Shown: positions 17,406-26,420 of the stretch, in pieces
Layout of the letters: every line of letters starts with the position of its first letter
Numbering within the stretch: the first letter of the stretch is position 1
Source: CBDHGY01 sp965263325
Lineage (GTDB): Bacteria > Pseudomonadota > Alphaproteobacteria > Caulobacterales > Hyphomonadaceae
Direction: 5' to 3'
DNA length: 64,000 nucleotides
NCBI GenBank assembly: GCA_965263325.1
Contig: CBDHGY010000002.1
Location: 62,001-126,000 of the forward strand
Made by a program: the position numbers and the translations under genes
Notes under the pieces: generated by a model
The model's input: the letters and a program-made list of their open reading frames with translations, nothing else
Told to the model about the DNA's origin: nothing
The model's database searches: none

Positions 17406-17632
17406 GTGTCAGCTCCGTAGATATCGTTCATCATGATTTCATTTGCGATGTCTGCGTCGTAGTAGGCTTCCTGACGGTCCACGCTCCAGTAGCGAAGCGC
17501 TTGAAGAGGGATTTTCTTCTTTGTGATAGCGCATAATACGAAATCGCCCGGCGATAGCTGTTGCAGTTCCATGTCTAGGTAGCGCATGCGCGCTTCACCA
17601 GGCAGGCGAGGGGAAGAGGATTTGGTCAACAT
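17402..17632 (-). CDS. DUF2093 family protein
   Basis: A 76-residue protein with the family core RYLDMELQQLSPGDFVLCA followed by IPLQALRYWSVDRQEAY. The CA(x)4-5KIPL arrangement leaves one cysteine, too few for a zinc knuckle. Function is unknown. It is restricted, as far as I know, to Alphaproteobacteria, and commonly sits beside xseA as it does here. Five bases separate it from the upstream membrane protein gene. Confidence 0.88.
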   Translation of the reverse strand: MLTKSSSPRLPGEARMRYLDMELQQLSPGDFVLCAITKKKIPLQALRYWSVDRQEAYYDADIANEIMMNDIYGADT

Positions 17633-17637
17633 GTTTA

Positions 17638-18087
17638 CTAGTATGGCCGCGTTCCCGCTGGCGGGGAAGAGGGAGAGTCATCCATTCTATGAACAAGCAG
17701 GCGGAAAGTGAGGGCGGTGAGACCACCTGTTATGGCACCAAGCCATGCCATTTGTGCGTCAAGCTCCAGAAATGAGCCGCCAAGAGCCCACAGCCAGACT
17801 AGCAAAGCCAACGGGCCGAGAAGTAGCCCAACAAGCGTATAAGCGGTTACCGGCCACAATCTTAGTTTAACGAGGATAAAGTGAACCAGCGCGCCAAGCG
17901 GCAATGAGAGGGGTAGTGAATAGATCCAGACCCATCCGCCAGTGCCTATCACCTGAGGTATTTCGGAAGCGGGAATGGGCTCCCCGTTAAGAACAGTAAA
18001 CACCAACAGTCCGCAGATGCAGCCGGCAAGCGGGGCAAACAAAAGGGCGGCAAGTACTCGTGCCGGGTGCGTCGAAGGTTTTGTCAT
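17638..18087 (-). CDS. Four-helix membrane protein, unknown function
   Basis: A 149-residue protein with about four hydrophobic segments (near residues 12-34, 50-72, 80-104 and 112-132) separated by short loops, and a Pro-rich C-terminus. I do not recognise the family. It lies between xseA and the DUF2093 gene on the same strand with short gaps, so it is probably co-transcribed with them. Confidence 0.6.
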   Translation of the reverse strand: MTKPSTHPARVLAALLFAPLAGCICGLLVFTVLNGEPIPASEIPQVIGTGGWVWIYSLPLSLPLGALVHFILVKLRLWPVTAYTLVGLLLGPLALLVWLWALGGSFLELDAQMAWLGAITGGLTALTFRLLVHRMDDSPSSPPAGTRPY

Positions 18088-18130
18088 GGTGCCCGGTTAG
18101 TTGAGCGATGCGGCAAAGATAAGGCCGGTG

Positions 18131-19546
18131 TCAGAACAGGCTGCCTTGATCCTGCTTCTTTTTCGAAGGCGGTCCTTTTTTGATTTTTGGTTTCGGTGCG
18201 TCTGAGGGGGGGCTATCTATCGGCGCAACGGATGCATCGCCGTCTTCGAAACTGAGCGTAAGATGTGTCTCGACCATTGCTTCGCCGGACGAGCGAATGA
18301 GCTGTCCATCAACACCGCGAACGAGTGCAAATCCGCGTTTGAGAACAGATTGGTGCGAAAGCGCATCAAGGAGTTTGGATGCACCCTCTAGTCTGTCCCG
18401 CTTGCGTTCCATCAGGCGTTTAAGCGCGGGGCGCGCGCGTACGGCAATATCGCGAAGCTGTTGTTTTCTTCTGCGCGTGTCGGAATATAAAGTTGCTGGG
18501 CGAAGACGCGCAGATACACGAGTCAGCTGTAACCGTTTTACATTTGCGGCAGATTTAAGCGCACGGCTGAGGCCATCACTCGCATAATCAAAGCGCTGGC
18601 GTTTCGGCTCTAGCAGAGCTTCAGCGCGGGGCAAGCGTGCTGCTTTAAAACGTTCATCTGCCCGAAGGGTCGTGCGGGCGAGGGCGCGTTTGAGGCGTTG
18701 TTCAAACTCACCGATCTGAAGCATCAATTCGCTGCGTACCGGTACAGCAATTTCTGCGGCACCGGTTGGTGTTGGTGCGCGGGCATCAGAGACGTAGTCT
18801 ATCAGCGTTGTATCGGTTTCGTGGCCGACGGCGGAGATTAGCGGAATTTCAGATTCGAATGCGGCGCGCACGACATTCTCTTCGTTGAACGGCCACAGGT
18901 CTTCAATTGAGCCGCCGCCGCGCCCCACAATCAGGACGTCAGGCCGGTCATTACCTGTCATTGCGTTAAACCCGCGTATCCCCGTCTCGATCTGATCTGC
19001 TGCAAGGTCGCCTTGAACGAGAGCTGGCCAGAGAATGACACGAACCGGAAATCGATCAGCGACCCGGTGAAGAATATCGCGGATAACGGCGCCGGTCGGG
19101 CTCGTAATGACGCCAATCGTCTGTGGAAGAAATGGCAGGGGTTTCTTGTGTTCGGGTTTGAACAATCCTTCCTTGGCAAGCTTCTTTTTGCGTTCTTCTA
19201 ATAGCTGCATGAGCGCGCCAGCGCCTGCTGGTCTCATAGAGCTCGCAATCAGCTGATAGTTTGAGCGCCCGGCATATATAGAAAGTTTGCCCTCAGCGAT
19301 TACCTCCAATCCTTCTTCGGGCTTGAATGGCAGACGCACGACCTGACCTTTCCACATGACGGAGTTTAGAACAGCTTTTTCGTCTTTAATATCAGCGTAC
19401 ATATGACCAGATCTGGCAATCGTCACACGGCCCAGTTCTCCGCGCACCCGAACACGGTCATAGTTAGCCTCGATCGTTCGCTTCAGAGAAGCGGCGAGCT
19501 CGGAAACGGTGAGGTCTGGCTGATTAGATGGCGGCGAATCTGACAT
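18131..19546 (-). CDS. xseA: Exodeoxyribonuclease VII large subunit
   Basis: Large subunit of the single-strand exonuclease that trims DNA to short oligonucleotides; it needs XseB, which is not in this window. The N-terminal OB fold (VRVRGELGRVTIARSGHMY) is followed by the catalytic region with ITSPTGAVIRDI, VGRGGGSIEDLW and SAVGHETDTTLIDYVSD, then a long basic coiled-coil. 471 residues, with a Lys-rich tail ending in KKKQDQGSLF. First gene of a four-gene minus-strand run. Confidence 0.95.
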   Translation of the reverse strand: MSDSPPSNQPDLTVSELAASLKRTIEANYDRVRVRGELGRVTIARSGHMYADIKDEKAVLNSVMWKGQVVRLPFKPEEGLEVIAEGKLSIYAGRSNYQLIASSMRPAGAGALMQLLEERKKKLAKEGLFKPEHKKPLPFLPQTIGVITSPTGAVIRDILHRVADRFPVRVILWPALVQGDLAADQIETGIRGFNAMTGNDRPDVLIVGRGGGSIEDLWPFNEENVVRAAFESEIPLISAVGHETDTTLIDYVSDARAPTPTGAAEIAVPVRSELMLQIGEFEQRLKRALARTTLRADERFKAARLPRAEALLEPKRQRFDYASDGLSRALKSAANVKRLQLTRVSARLRPATLYSDTRRRKQQLRDIAVRARPALKRLMERKRDRLEGASKLLDALSHQSVLKRGFALVRGVDGQLIRSSGEAMVETHLTLSFEDGDASVAPIDSPPSDAPKPKIKKGPPSKKKQDQGSLF

Positions 19547-19591
19547 ATCTTCAAGCTAGGGTGCGCTGATATTTTTGTCACCCAAAGATAA

Positions 19592-20005
19592 CTATTCCAC
19601 AACTTCCACAGTGCGTTGTTTTTCTGCGCGTTCAAGTGTGCCTGACTGGCGAGACATTTCGAATGGGCCAGACCACTCAAAGTCTCCCGGTATACGCCAG
19701 CGCCCGACGATCCAGGTAAAATCGCCATTGGCCTTGCCGGCGTAGTGGATGGCAAAACCGTGTGTACCTTGGCCGGGGTCGTAGACCTTTGTGAATGCAA
19801 CTTCAGCACCCGATCGCATGCCATTCAGCGATGATGACAGCTCTTCAGCTGGTGTCGCGGCAAATGTATTCGGCTCCAAAATTGTGCCGCCCAGCGCTCC
19901 GGCTTTATCGTCTATCCAGGCCGTAAAGCTAACGGCCCCCATGCTGGACGCCGGATAGCTGAAGCTGCCGGCCCATAAGCCATTGAGGTCAGTGAATTTC
20001 GCCAT
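19592..20005 (-). CDS. Conserved-looking hypothetical protein
   Basis: A 137-residue soluble protein beginning FTDLNGLWAGSF, a Gly-Trp opening reminiscent of small beta-barrel or lipocalin-like domains, and containing VGRWRIPGDFEWSGPF. No signal peptide and no recognised family. The frame is open to 20107, but ATG at 20005 avoids overlap with the divergent SDR gene and begins the compact domain. It lies 45 bases upstream of xseA on the same strand. Confidence 0.6.
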   Translation of the reverse strand: MAKFTDLNGLWAGSFSYPASSMGAVSFTAWIDDKAGALGGTILEPNTFAATPAEELSSSLNGMRSGAEVAFTKVYDPGQGTHGFAIHYAGKANGDFTWIVGRWRIPGDFEWSGPFEMSRQSGTLERAEKQRTVEVVE

Positions 20006-20087
20006 AGCAATGACATAGGTAGCGGTTGGCGTGCGCGCAAATTGATTTATGGTCTTCACAATTGAAGTGTTTCTAAGGGTCCTGAAT

Positions 20088-21095
20088 ATGGCAAAAGTGT
20101 TGGTCACCGGGGCAACCGGTTTTATTGCGCTGCACTGTATCGATCAGCTGCTAAAGGCCGGGCATTCAGTTCGCGGTACGCTGCGGACCATGTCGAGGTC
20201 GAGTGAAGTGTGCGAGGCTGCCGGAGAGTTTAGTGACCGGCTAGAATTTGCTTATGCTGATCTGACGGGCGATGACGGCTGGATCGAAGCGGCCCATGGC
20301 TGCGATTACGTTATGCATACTGCGTCGCCTGTGCCGAGAGATATACCGGAGCATGAGGACGATTTAATCGTTCCAGCGCGAGATGGAACCATTCGCGTTC
20401 TCACAGCCGCAAAGGCCGCGGGCATAAAGCGCGCTGTGCTCACGTCTTCAATTGCGGCTGTAACGCGCGATAGTCAGAAACCCAAAGATCATGTCTATAC
20501 CGAAGCAGATTGGACGGTCGTCGACGAGGCTGAGCCGTATGCCAAATCAAAAACGCTTGCCGAGCGCGCGGCCTGGGACTTCGCGAAAGAGCAAGGCCTG
20601 GAGCTCGCGACGATTTTGCCGGGCCCCGTGCTAGGGCCGGTGCTGTCCAAGGATTGCTCAGCGTCTGGCGATTTGGTCTCACAAATCCTGCAACGCGGTG
20701 TCCCAATGGTGCCGCCAATCGAGATGACGACCGTCGATGTGCGCGACGTTGCCGCCGCGCACATTGCTGCGATGACGGTGCCGGAAGCTGCAGGTGAGCG
20801 TTTCATTGTCGTCGGTGATCCAGTCTGGATGAAGGACATCGCGAAAACATTGGCCGGTGAATATGGCCCGCAAGGTTGGCAAATCCCCACGCGCGGCTTG
20901 CCGCTTTGGGCGGCGAAATTTGGTGCGAATTTTCACCCGAAGCTGAAACAAGCTAAACCCTTCCTCGGAAAATCGAGCAAATTCGATACAGCCAAGCTGC
21001 AGAGTGTGCTCGGTATCAAACCGCGCGGCAGCGAGGAGATGGTGCTCGCCATGGCGGAAAGCATGTTGCGACTAGGGCTGGTAGAGAAGGGATAG
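20088..21095 (+). CDS. Extended SDR, NAD(P)-dependent aldehyde/dihydroflavonol reductase-like
   Basis: A 335-residue extended short-chain dehydrogenase. The Rossmann loop is VLVTGATGFIALH at the N-terminus, and the catalytic residues are Ser in TSSIAAVT and YxxxK in YAKSK. The resemblance is to the dihydroflavonol-4-reductase/yeast aldehyde reductase branch; the substrate is unknown. ATG 20088 has AAGGG eight bases upstream, better than the 20049 codon. It is divergent from the 19592-20005 gene. Confidence 0.85.
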   Translation: MAKVLVTGATGFIALHCIDQLLKAGHSVRGTLRTMSRSSEVCEAAGEFSDRLEFAYADLTGDDGWIEAAHGCDYVMHTASPVPRDIPEHEDDLIVPARDGTIRVLTAAKAAGIKRAVLTSSIAAVTRDSQKPKDHVYTEADWTVVDEAEPYAKSKTLAERAAWDFAKEQGLELATILPGPVLGPVLSKDCSASGDLVSQILQRGVPMVPPIEMTTVDVRDVAAAHIAAMTVPEAAGERFIVVGDPVWMKDIAKTLAGEYGPQGWQIPTRGLPLWAAKFGANFHPKLKQAKPFLGKSSKFDTAKLQSVLGIKPRGSEEMVLAMAESMLRLGLVEKG

Positions 21096-21101
21096 GCGAT
21101 A

Positions 21102-21239
21102 TTAGAAAGTCCGACCACCAAACACAATCTCCCCCGGCCTCATCAATTGAAATGCTTCTTTTTTAGCATCTGGATCATGGCTCCAAATCATCCAGCGCTC
21201 TGAGAATTTCTTTAGCCGGAGGTGCGTAACACTATCCAA
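21102..21239 (-). other. Doubtful small ORF in the SDR-purD gap
   Basis: A minus-strand frame of 45 codons, from a TTG at 21239 to TAA at 21102, has a protein-like composition (KKFSERWMIW near the start, PGEIVFGGRTF at the end). There is no ATG near the start and no clear ribosome site, so it may be a gene remnant or chance. The rest of the 239-base gap holds only the unmapped purD promoter. Confidence 0.2.
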
Positions 21240-21334
21240 TAATACAGTTTGGCAGAGCCGTTAGATAATATCATTGGTTTGCGATAAAGACATGCCCCTT
21301 GATCCTTAGACCGTTCCGCTCCAGATGACCGGCC

Positions 21335-22633
21335 ATGAAGATACTCATCTTAGGTTCCGGTGGGCGCGAACATGCGCTCGCCTGGAAAATCGCCCAATCA
21401 CCGCTTGTTGACGAGGTGTTCTCAGCGCCTGGGAGCCCCGGCATGGACAAAACCGGCCCATGTTTTAATGTCGATCCTTGCGATCTGAAAAAGGTGCAGG
21501 AGCTCGCGCTTCAGATAACGCCTGACTTGATCATTGTCGGGCCAGAGGCACCGCTCGCAGCGGGCGTTTCAGATGCGCTGCGTGCGCGCGGGTTTGATGT
21601 GTTCGGGCCAAGCCAGGAAGCGGCGCAACTCGAAAGCTCCAAAGCCTTCTCAAAGGATAAGATGAAAGATTATGGCGTGCCGACCGCGCGCTATGGCCGG
21701 TTTACAGATGTCGATGATGCCATTGAGTTCCTCGATACAATGGAAGCGCCCTATGTGTTGAAGGCCGACGGACTCGCAGCAGGCAAGGGCGTGGTGATCG
21801 CCGAAACGCTTGCCGAAGCGGCCGAGGAAGTCGAGGCGATGCTGAGCGGGAAGTTTGGCGATGCCTCCGCTGAACTCGTCATCGAAGAGTTCATGCACGG
21901 GGAGGAAGCGTCCATCTTTGTGCTGACGGATGGCGAAGGCGCGCTCTATCTTCCTGCGTGTCAGGATCACAAGCGCGCGCATGATGGCGATACGGGCCTC
22001 AATACTGGCGGCATGGGCGCGTATGCGCCTGCGCCTGTCATTACACCTCGCGCAATGGAGCTCATTCAGGCGCAGATCGCAGAACCGATGCTCGACGGTA
22101 TGGCCAGTGACGGTATGCCGTATCAGGGTGTCCTCTATATCGGCGTGATGATCACGGATGAAGGCCCCAAGGTGGTTGAGTTCAATGCGCGATTTGGAGA
22201 TCCTGAATGTCAGGTTCTGATGGCAGGCTTGCCCGGAGATATTGTCCCAGCTTTGTTAATGTGCGCGACTGGCGGTCTGACAAGCGCCCATAGTTTTCTC
22301 GCCGAACAAATGGGGCTTCGTGATTTCCAACCGTCTGCGAATGTTGTGATGGCCACGAAGGGCTATCCTGAAGGCTATGAAAAAGGCTCCGTCATCAAGG
22401 GCGTCGATGATGCGGATGCGATTAACGGCGTGACCGTTTTCCATGCCGGTACCGATATAAATGACCAGGGTGACCTCGTGGCCAATGGCGGACGTGTTTT
22501 GAATATTACGGCCACAGGCGAAACACTTAGCCAAGCGATTGAGCGCGCCTATGAAGGGGTCTCGAAGATTGACTGGCCGGGGGGGTTCAATCGCTCGGAC
22601 ATTGGATGGCGTGCATTGGAGCGTGAGGATTGA
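21335..22633 (+). CDS. purD: Phosphoribosylamine-glycine ligase
   Basis: It joins glycine to phosphoribosylamine in step two of purine synthesis. The start MKILILGSGGREHALAWK is the family N-terminus, KADGLAAGKGVV lies in the ATP-grasp domain, and NTGGMGAYAPAP and EFNARFGDPE carry metal- and substrate-binding residues. 432 residues, full length. It is alone on its strand segment, with no purine riboswitch visible upstream. Confidence 0.97.
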   Translation: MKILILGSGGREHALAWKIAQSPLVDEVFSAPGSPGMDKTGPCFNVDPCDLKKVQELALQITPDLIIVGPEAPLAAGVSDALRARGFDVFGPSQEAAQLESSKAFSKDKMKDYGVPTARYGRFTDVDDAIEFLDTMEAPYVLKADGLAAGKGVVIAETLAEAAEEVEAMLSGKFGDASAELVIEEFMHGEEASIFVLTDGEGALYLPACQDHKRAHDGDTGLNTGGMGAYAPAPVITPRAMELIQAQIAEPMLDGMASDGMPYQGVLYIGVMITDEGPKVVEFNARFGDPECQVLMAGLPGDIVPALLMCATGGLTSAHSFLAEQMGLRDFQPSANVVMATKGYPEGYEKGSVIKGVDDADAINGVTVFHAGTDINDQGDLVANGGRVLNITATGETLSQAIERAYEGVSKIDWPGGFNRSDIGWRALERED

Positions 22634-22712
22634 TCCACCGCCACGCAACTGGTTGATTTTGATTTATTCGTATACTTCTGATAGTGTGCTGGAAAGCTAG
22701 GGGAGTTACACG

Positions 22713-23312
22713 ATGAAACAATTTTTAGTCATGTTGGCAGGCACCGTCTTAGCTGGCGCAGCAATGGCCGACATACCAGAGACGGGAACAATCGTCTGGG
22801 ATGCTGGAATTGAGCTGGAAGAGCGCGGATCAAATAGTCAAATCAATCAACTTGGTATCGAATTTACACCAGTCATGCGCACGGCGAGCGGAGAGCTGAC
22901 ACTGAGCGGTAAGCCAATCGCAAAGCAGCACTTTTTTGGCGCGGTACGCACAAAAGAGAAGGCGACGTTTCGCAAACTGGATCTTCCCGTCGGTCAATAT
23001 GTGTTGAGCAGAGTCACTTTTCGTGAAGACTATCAGTCTTTTTGCGTGTTGGAGAAAACGCTCCTTGTCGATGTGGCACCCGGCGAAACGAAGTATGTGG
23101 GTCAGTTTGTGATGAATGAACCTTCTGGGTCTCCGAACTTCGACAGAGCTTCTTTTGTCCCGATTGAGGGCATAAATCGTTCTTTGAAGGATGCACAGCA
23201 GAGCAAGTATTGGAAATTCGGTGAGGCGACACTGGCGGAACTGCAAGAGGTAACTATGGTAAGCCCTTCTAGCGACTGCTCTAAGCGCTCAATTTCAGTC
23301 AAAGGCTGGTAA
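22713..23312 (+). CDS. Secreted protein of unknown function
   Basis: A 199-residue protein with a clear signal peptide (cleavage after AMA near residue 20). The mature part looks beta-rich, with GQYVLSRVTFRED followed by ETKYVGQFVMNE, a pattern like DUF2846-type or carboxypeptidase-regulatory-like beta sandwiches, though I cannot assign it. Two cysteines remain after processing. GGGGAG lies ahead of the ATG. It stands alone, 79 bases after purD. Confidence 0.6.
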   Translation: MKQFLVMLAGTVLAGAAMADIPETGTIVWDAGIELEERGSNSQINQLGIEFTPVMRTASGELTLSGKPIAKQHFFGAVRTKEKATFRKLDLPVGQYVLSRVTFREDYQSFCVLEKTLLVDVAPGETKYVGQFVMNEPSGSPNFDRASFVPIEGINRSLKDAQQSKYWKFGEATLAELQEVTMVSPSSDCSKRSISVKGW

Positions 23313-23387
23313 CCTTCCCCAACGAAGACCCTTGGACCGCTAAAATAGTGAGGTTACAAGCTTTCGATAGTTATTAGGGAGGCTTGC

Positions 23388-24464
23388 ATGACCGAAACCG
23401 CTCAGGAAATGTTCTCCGGCACAAAAGATGTTGCCGAGACACATAAATTTAACGAAGCGAATCTTGCGGCCTGGATGGAAGAAAACGTCGAGGGTTATGA
23501 AGGCCCGCTGACGGTAAAACAGTTCAAGGGCGGTCAATCGAACCCGACTTACAAACTCTTCGCGGGCGGCAAGACATATGTCATGCGCCGCAAACCGCCC
23601 GGAAAATTACTACCATCGGCGCATGCTGTAGACCGCGAATTCCGGGTCATCAGCGCGCTCTATCCGCTCGGCTTTCCTGTGGCGAAACCCTATGGGCTTT
23701 GCACAGATGAGGCTGTGGTTGGAACCATGTTCTACGTCATGGACTGTGTTGAAGGTCGCATCCTGTGGGACGGAACGCTGCCAGGGATGGAGCCGTCTGA
23801 GCGCCGCGCCATTTACGAGGCAAAAGTCAAAACATTTGCTGACTTACATAATGTCGATTGGAAAGCTGCTGGTCTCGAAGGCTTTGGCAAGGAAGGCGAT
23901 TATGTTGCCCGTCAAATTCACCGATGGACAAAGCAATACCAACTCTCTGAAACCAAAACGATCACTGAAATGAACGAGTTGATCGAGTGGCTACCTGAGA
24001 ATATCCCGCCTGGTGACAAGACGACGATCGTTCACGGCGATTATCGAATTGACAATATGATCTTGCATCCAACTGAGCCAAAGGTAACAGCGGTGCTTGA
24101 TTGGGAGCTGTGCACGCTTGGTGATCCGCTTGCAGATTTCTCATATCACCTGATGAATTGGGTCATGCCGAGCAACGACCCTGGACGTAAAGCACTTATA
24201 GATATTGAAGACCTGAAATCGCATGGCATTCCAACCATGGAAGAATATGTAGACCTTTACTGCGGACACACCGGACGCGATGGCTTGCCTGAGCTCAACT
24301 ATTATTTCTCTTACAATGCGTTCCGGCTCGCAGGGATTTGTCAGGGCATCGTTGGACGCGTGCGAGATGGCACCGCCTCGAATGCTAACGCTGCAACGAT
24401 GGAAGAGCGCGTGCCCTTGCTCGCATCCTTCGCTCATGAGTGCGCTAAGAAAGCTGGCATGTAG
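23388..24464 (+). CDS. APH-fold phosphotransferase family protein (ACAD10-like kinase domain)
   Basis: A 358-residue protein of the aminoglycoside-phosphotransferase fold. The catalytic loop HGDYRIDNMI supplies Asp and Asn, and VLDWELCTLGDPLAD the metal-binding Asp. The N-terminal FKGGQSNPTYKL is the nucleotide loop and MRRKPPGKLLPSAH a conserved block. This subgroup is near the kinase domain of ACAD10 and is usually linked to acyl-CoA metabolism rather than antibiotic resistance. GGGAGG precedes the ATG. Confidence 0.85.
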   Translation: MTETAQEMFSGTKDVAETHKFNEANLAAWMEENVEGYEGPLTVKQFKGGQSNPTYKLFAGGKTYVMRRKPPGKLLPSAHAVDREFRVISALYPLGFPVAKPYGLCTDEAVVGTMFYVMDCVEGRILWDGTLPGMEPSERRAIYEAKVKTFADLHNVDWKAAGLEGFGKEGDYVARQIHRWTKQYQLSETKTITEMNELIEWLPENIPPGDKTTIVHGDYRIDNMILHPTEPKVTAVLDWELCTLGDPLADFSYHLMNWVMPSNDPGRKALIDIEDLKSHGIPTMEEYVDLYCGHTGRDGLPELNYYFSYNAFRLAGICQGIVGRVRDGTASNANAATMEERVPLLASFAHECAKKAGM

Positions 24465-24467
24465 ACG

Positions 24468-25442
24468 TTAGCGGCAGCCGCCTTTTGGAACCGAGTGCTG
24501 AAACACATAAGTGTTTTTACCAATCCTCTTTGATAGATTTCGCATCTCTTCAAAGCCGGGATCGTCATAAGTTTGGACGAAGTCTTCCATTAGACTGATT
24601 TGATCGCCGAGATAGGTACGAAGGTATTCTGCATCGAGCAATCCCCAATAATCGCCGGGCGGATAGATGCACTCATGTGCTTCAGCCTCGCGGTGCATGA
24701 TTTCGCCGATCTCGTATTGATATTCACCGTCAATGCCTTGACCTTTTAGATGACCGCCAAATTGGTCGCGACCGCCTGCATAATAACCGGTGGAGAAGCC
24801 AAGACCCCGCGAAAGGCCTTGCATAAATCCGCGCGGGCGATTGTCGCCGTAGATGCGCTCGCGGCGGGTTTTTTCCCATTTTCCGAATTCTTCAGTCGTC
24901 ATCGTTGTAATGCCATGAATAGCGAAATGTGCCGTTCGGTGTATGTGAAGATCTTCAACGGCAGGAGCCAGCATCATCGCGCAGGCAGATGCGCACTGGC
25001 CTGCTATAACGACGCGCCCACCGCGCATATCGAGCGCTGTGGCCATCAAACGCGCAGTGATGACATGTCCGCCGGGACTCGAAATGATGATGAGGTCTGT
25101 TTCCGGCAATTCGTTGAATTCAAAGAAAGTCGACGGGAAAATCGCGGCATTAAAGCAACCAACATTATCACTTTTTCCAATTGCCCTTACACCTTCCTTT
25201 TCCAGACAATCTTCGATCAAGCGATCTATTTCTGGATTGCCTTCATCAAAGGTCTCCGCGGCAGTCGGCATGGCGAGAAGAATGACGCTAGCGATCAACG
25301 ACAAGAATATTCGATTCAATTGACTGGTGCCCAATCTGAGTTCTGTTCGTCTATTACTTTCGCCTTGTGCGGTGCAGAAGGTCAAGCACTCGAATTCAGC
25401 AAACCAAAAGACAGGCGGGTGATTTTGTTGCTGAATAACCAA
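24468..25442 (-). CDS. Periplasmic Clp/crotonase-fold protein with CxSAC motif (COG3904-like)
   Basis: The core has SSPGGHV followed by AGQCASACAMMLAP, the layout of periplasmic ClpP-like proteins in which the Ser of CASAC is in the nucleophile position; a His follows in HFAIHGI. A signal-like segment (RIFLSLIASVILLAMPTAAE) lies at residues 44-63, so the true start is probably downstream of 25442: TTG at 25334 or 25319 would place it at the N-terminus. The substrate is unknown. The stop is four bases from the convergent phosphotransferase gene. Confidence 0.65.
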   Translation of the reverse strand: MVIQQQNHPPVFWFAEFECLTFCTAQGESNRRTELRLGTSQLNRIFLSLIASVILLAMPTAAETFDEGNPEIDRLIEDCLEKEGVRAIGKSDNVGCFNAAIFPSTFFEFNELPETDLIIISSPGGHVITARLMATALDMRGGRVVIAGQCASACAMMLAPAVEDLHIHRTAHFAIHGITTMTTEEFGKWEKTRRERIYGDNRPRGFMQGLSRGLGFSTGYYAGGRDQFGGHLKGQGIDGEYQYEIGEIMHREAEAHECIYPPGDYWGLLDAEYLRTYLGDQISLMEDFVQTYDDPGFEEMRNLSKRIGKNTYVFQHSVPKGGCR

Positions 25443-25571
25443 AACGTGTTTAGCGCTGCGAAGGCATTCCTGCTCACCTCATTCGCGAACGCCTTTGACT
25501 CTCAAGAGAAAAATGACATTATTCTCGCCAGGGCTTCAGGCGAAATGCCATCGCCGAAATAGAGTGTATGG

Positions 25572-26417
25572 ATGACACTAGTATTGAGATTTGCACCCGT
25601 AATCGTCTTTTCAGGAATGTTGGTTCTTTCCGCGTGCGGCGGGGGCACAAAAGAGGCTGCGGTTGTGCCCTCAGAATGCGTTCCGATTGGTGAGGTTGGT
25701 TCATTCTATGTTGTGGATGAAAACGGATTGCTCCGAAAGGCCGAGCGACCAGAGGCAGAAATTCGTGTTTTGCAAGCACCTCAAGGTTGGGCACAAGAGC
25801 TCGAAGATTCATTTGCTGAGCGCGGATTTCCCTGGATGCAGCTGAATGTGCGCGGTGAGGTGGCAACACTTGTTGGCCTTGCACCAACAGAGGATGCAAA
25901 AGATCGCGGATATGAGGCCGGAAAAGCGGCAATCCTGGCAGATGAACGCGGATCCCGTCAGATAACCATTGTGCCGAACGGAATCGCAGTTGAGGGAGGC
26001 GAGGCGGCCGTCGCGGCTGCGCTGGCTGAACTTTCAGATCGACCGTCGCTTGGTGCTTGCCAGCAAGCGTTCAAAGATACGATGCGCGGGCGTAATGTCG
26101 AGTTTCGGACAGGAAGTGCTACCATACTGCCCGAGAGCGCTCAGCTTCTCGATGTCGTCACAGGCGTTGGACTCTTCTGCAAGGATTATCAAATCGAGAT
26201 CGGTGGGCACACCGACGTTACTGGCAGCGCTGACGTCAATCAACAGCTGTCGACTTCACGAGCGCAAACTGTACGCGACTACCTCATTGCCCGCGGAGTT
26301 CCGGCTGACCGTTTGACAGCTGTCGGATACGGCTCGAGCCGGCCCATAGACCCCAGCGATTCATTGGAGGCTTACGCCAAAAATAGGCGAACTGAATTTA
26401 TCGTCCGTGAGCCCTAA
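25572..26417 (+). CDS. OmpA-family lipoprotein
   Basis: A 281-residue lipoprotein with lipobox LSAC near residue 23. The middle (residues about 75-150) resembles tandem BON-like repeats, with LNVRGEVATLVGLAPTEDAK. The C-terminal OmpA domain (about 165-280) has NVEFRTGSATI, GHTDVTGSADVN, SRAQTVRDYL and NRRTEF, including the Asp and Arg that bind diaminopimelate in peptidoglycan. The likely role is anchoring outer membrane to wall. Convergent with the DUF2855 gene. Confidence 0.88.
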   Translation: MTLVLRFAPVIVFSGMLVLSACGGGTKEAAVVPSECVPIGEVGSFYVVDENGLLRKAERPEAEIRVLQAPQGWAQELEDSFAERGFPWMQLNVRGEVATLVGLAPTEDAKDRGYEAGKAAILADERGSRQITIVPNGIAVEGGEAAVAAALAELSDRPSLGACQQAFKDTMRGRNVEFRTGSATILPESAQLLDVVTGVGLFCKDYQIEIGGHTDVTGSADVNQQLSTSRAQTVRDYLIARGVPADRLTAVGYGSSRPIDPSDSLEAYAKNRRTEFIVREP

Positions 26418-26420
26418 TTT

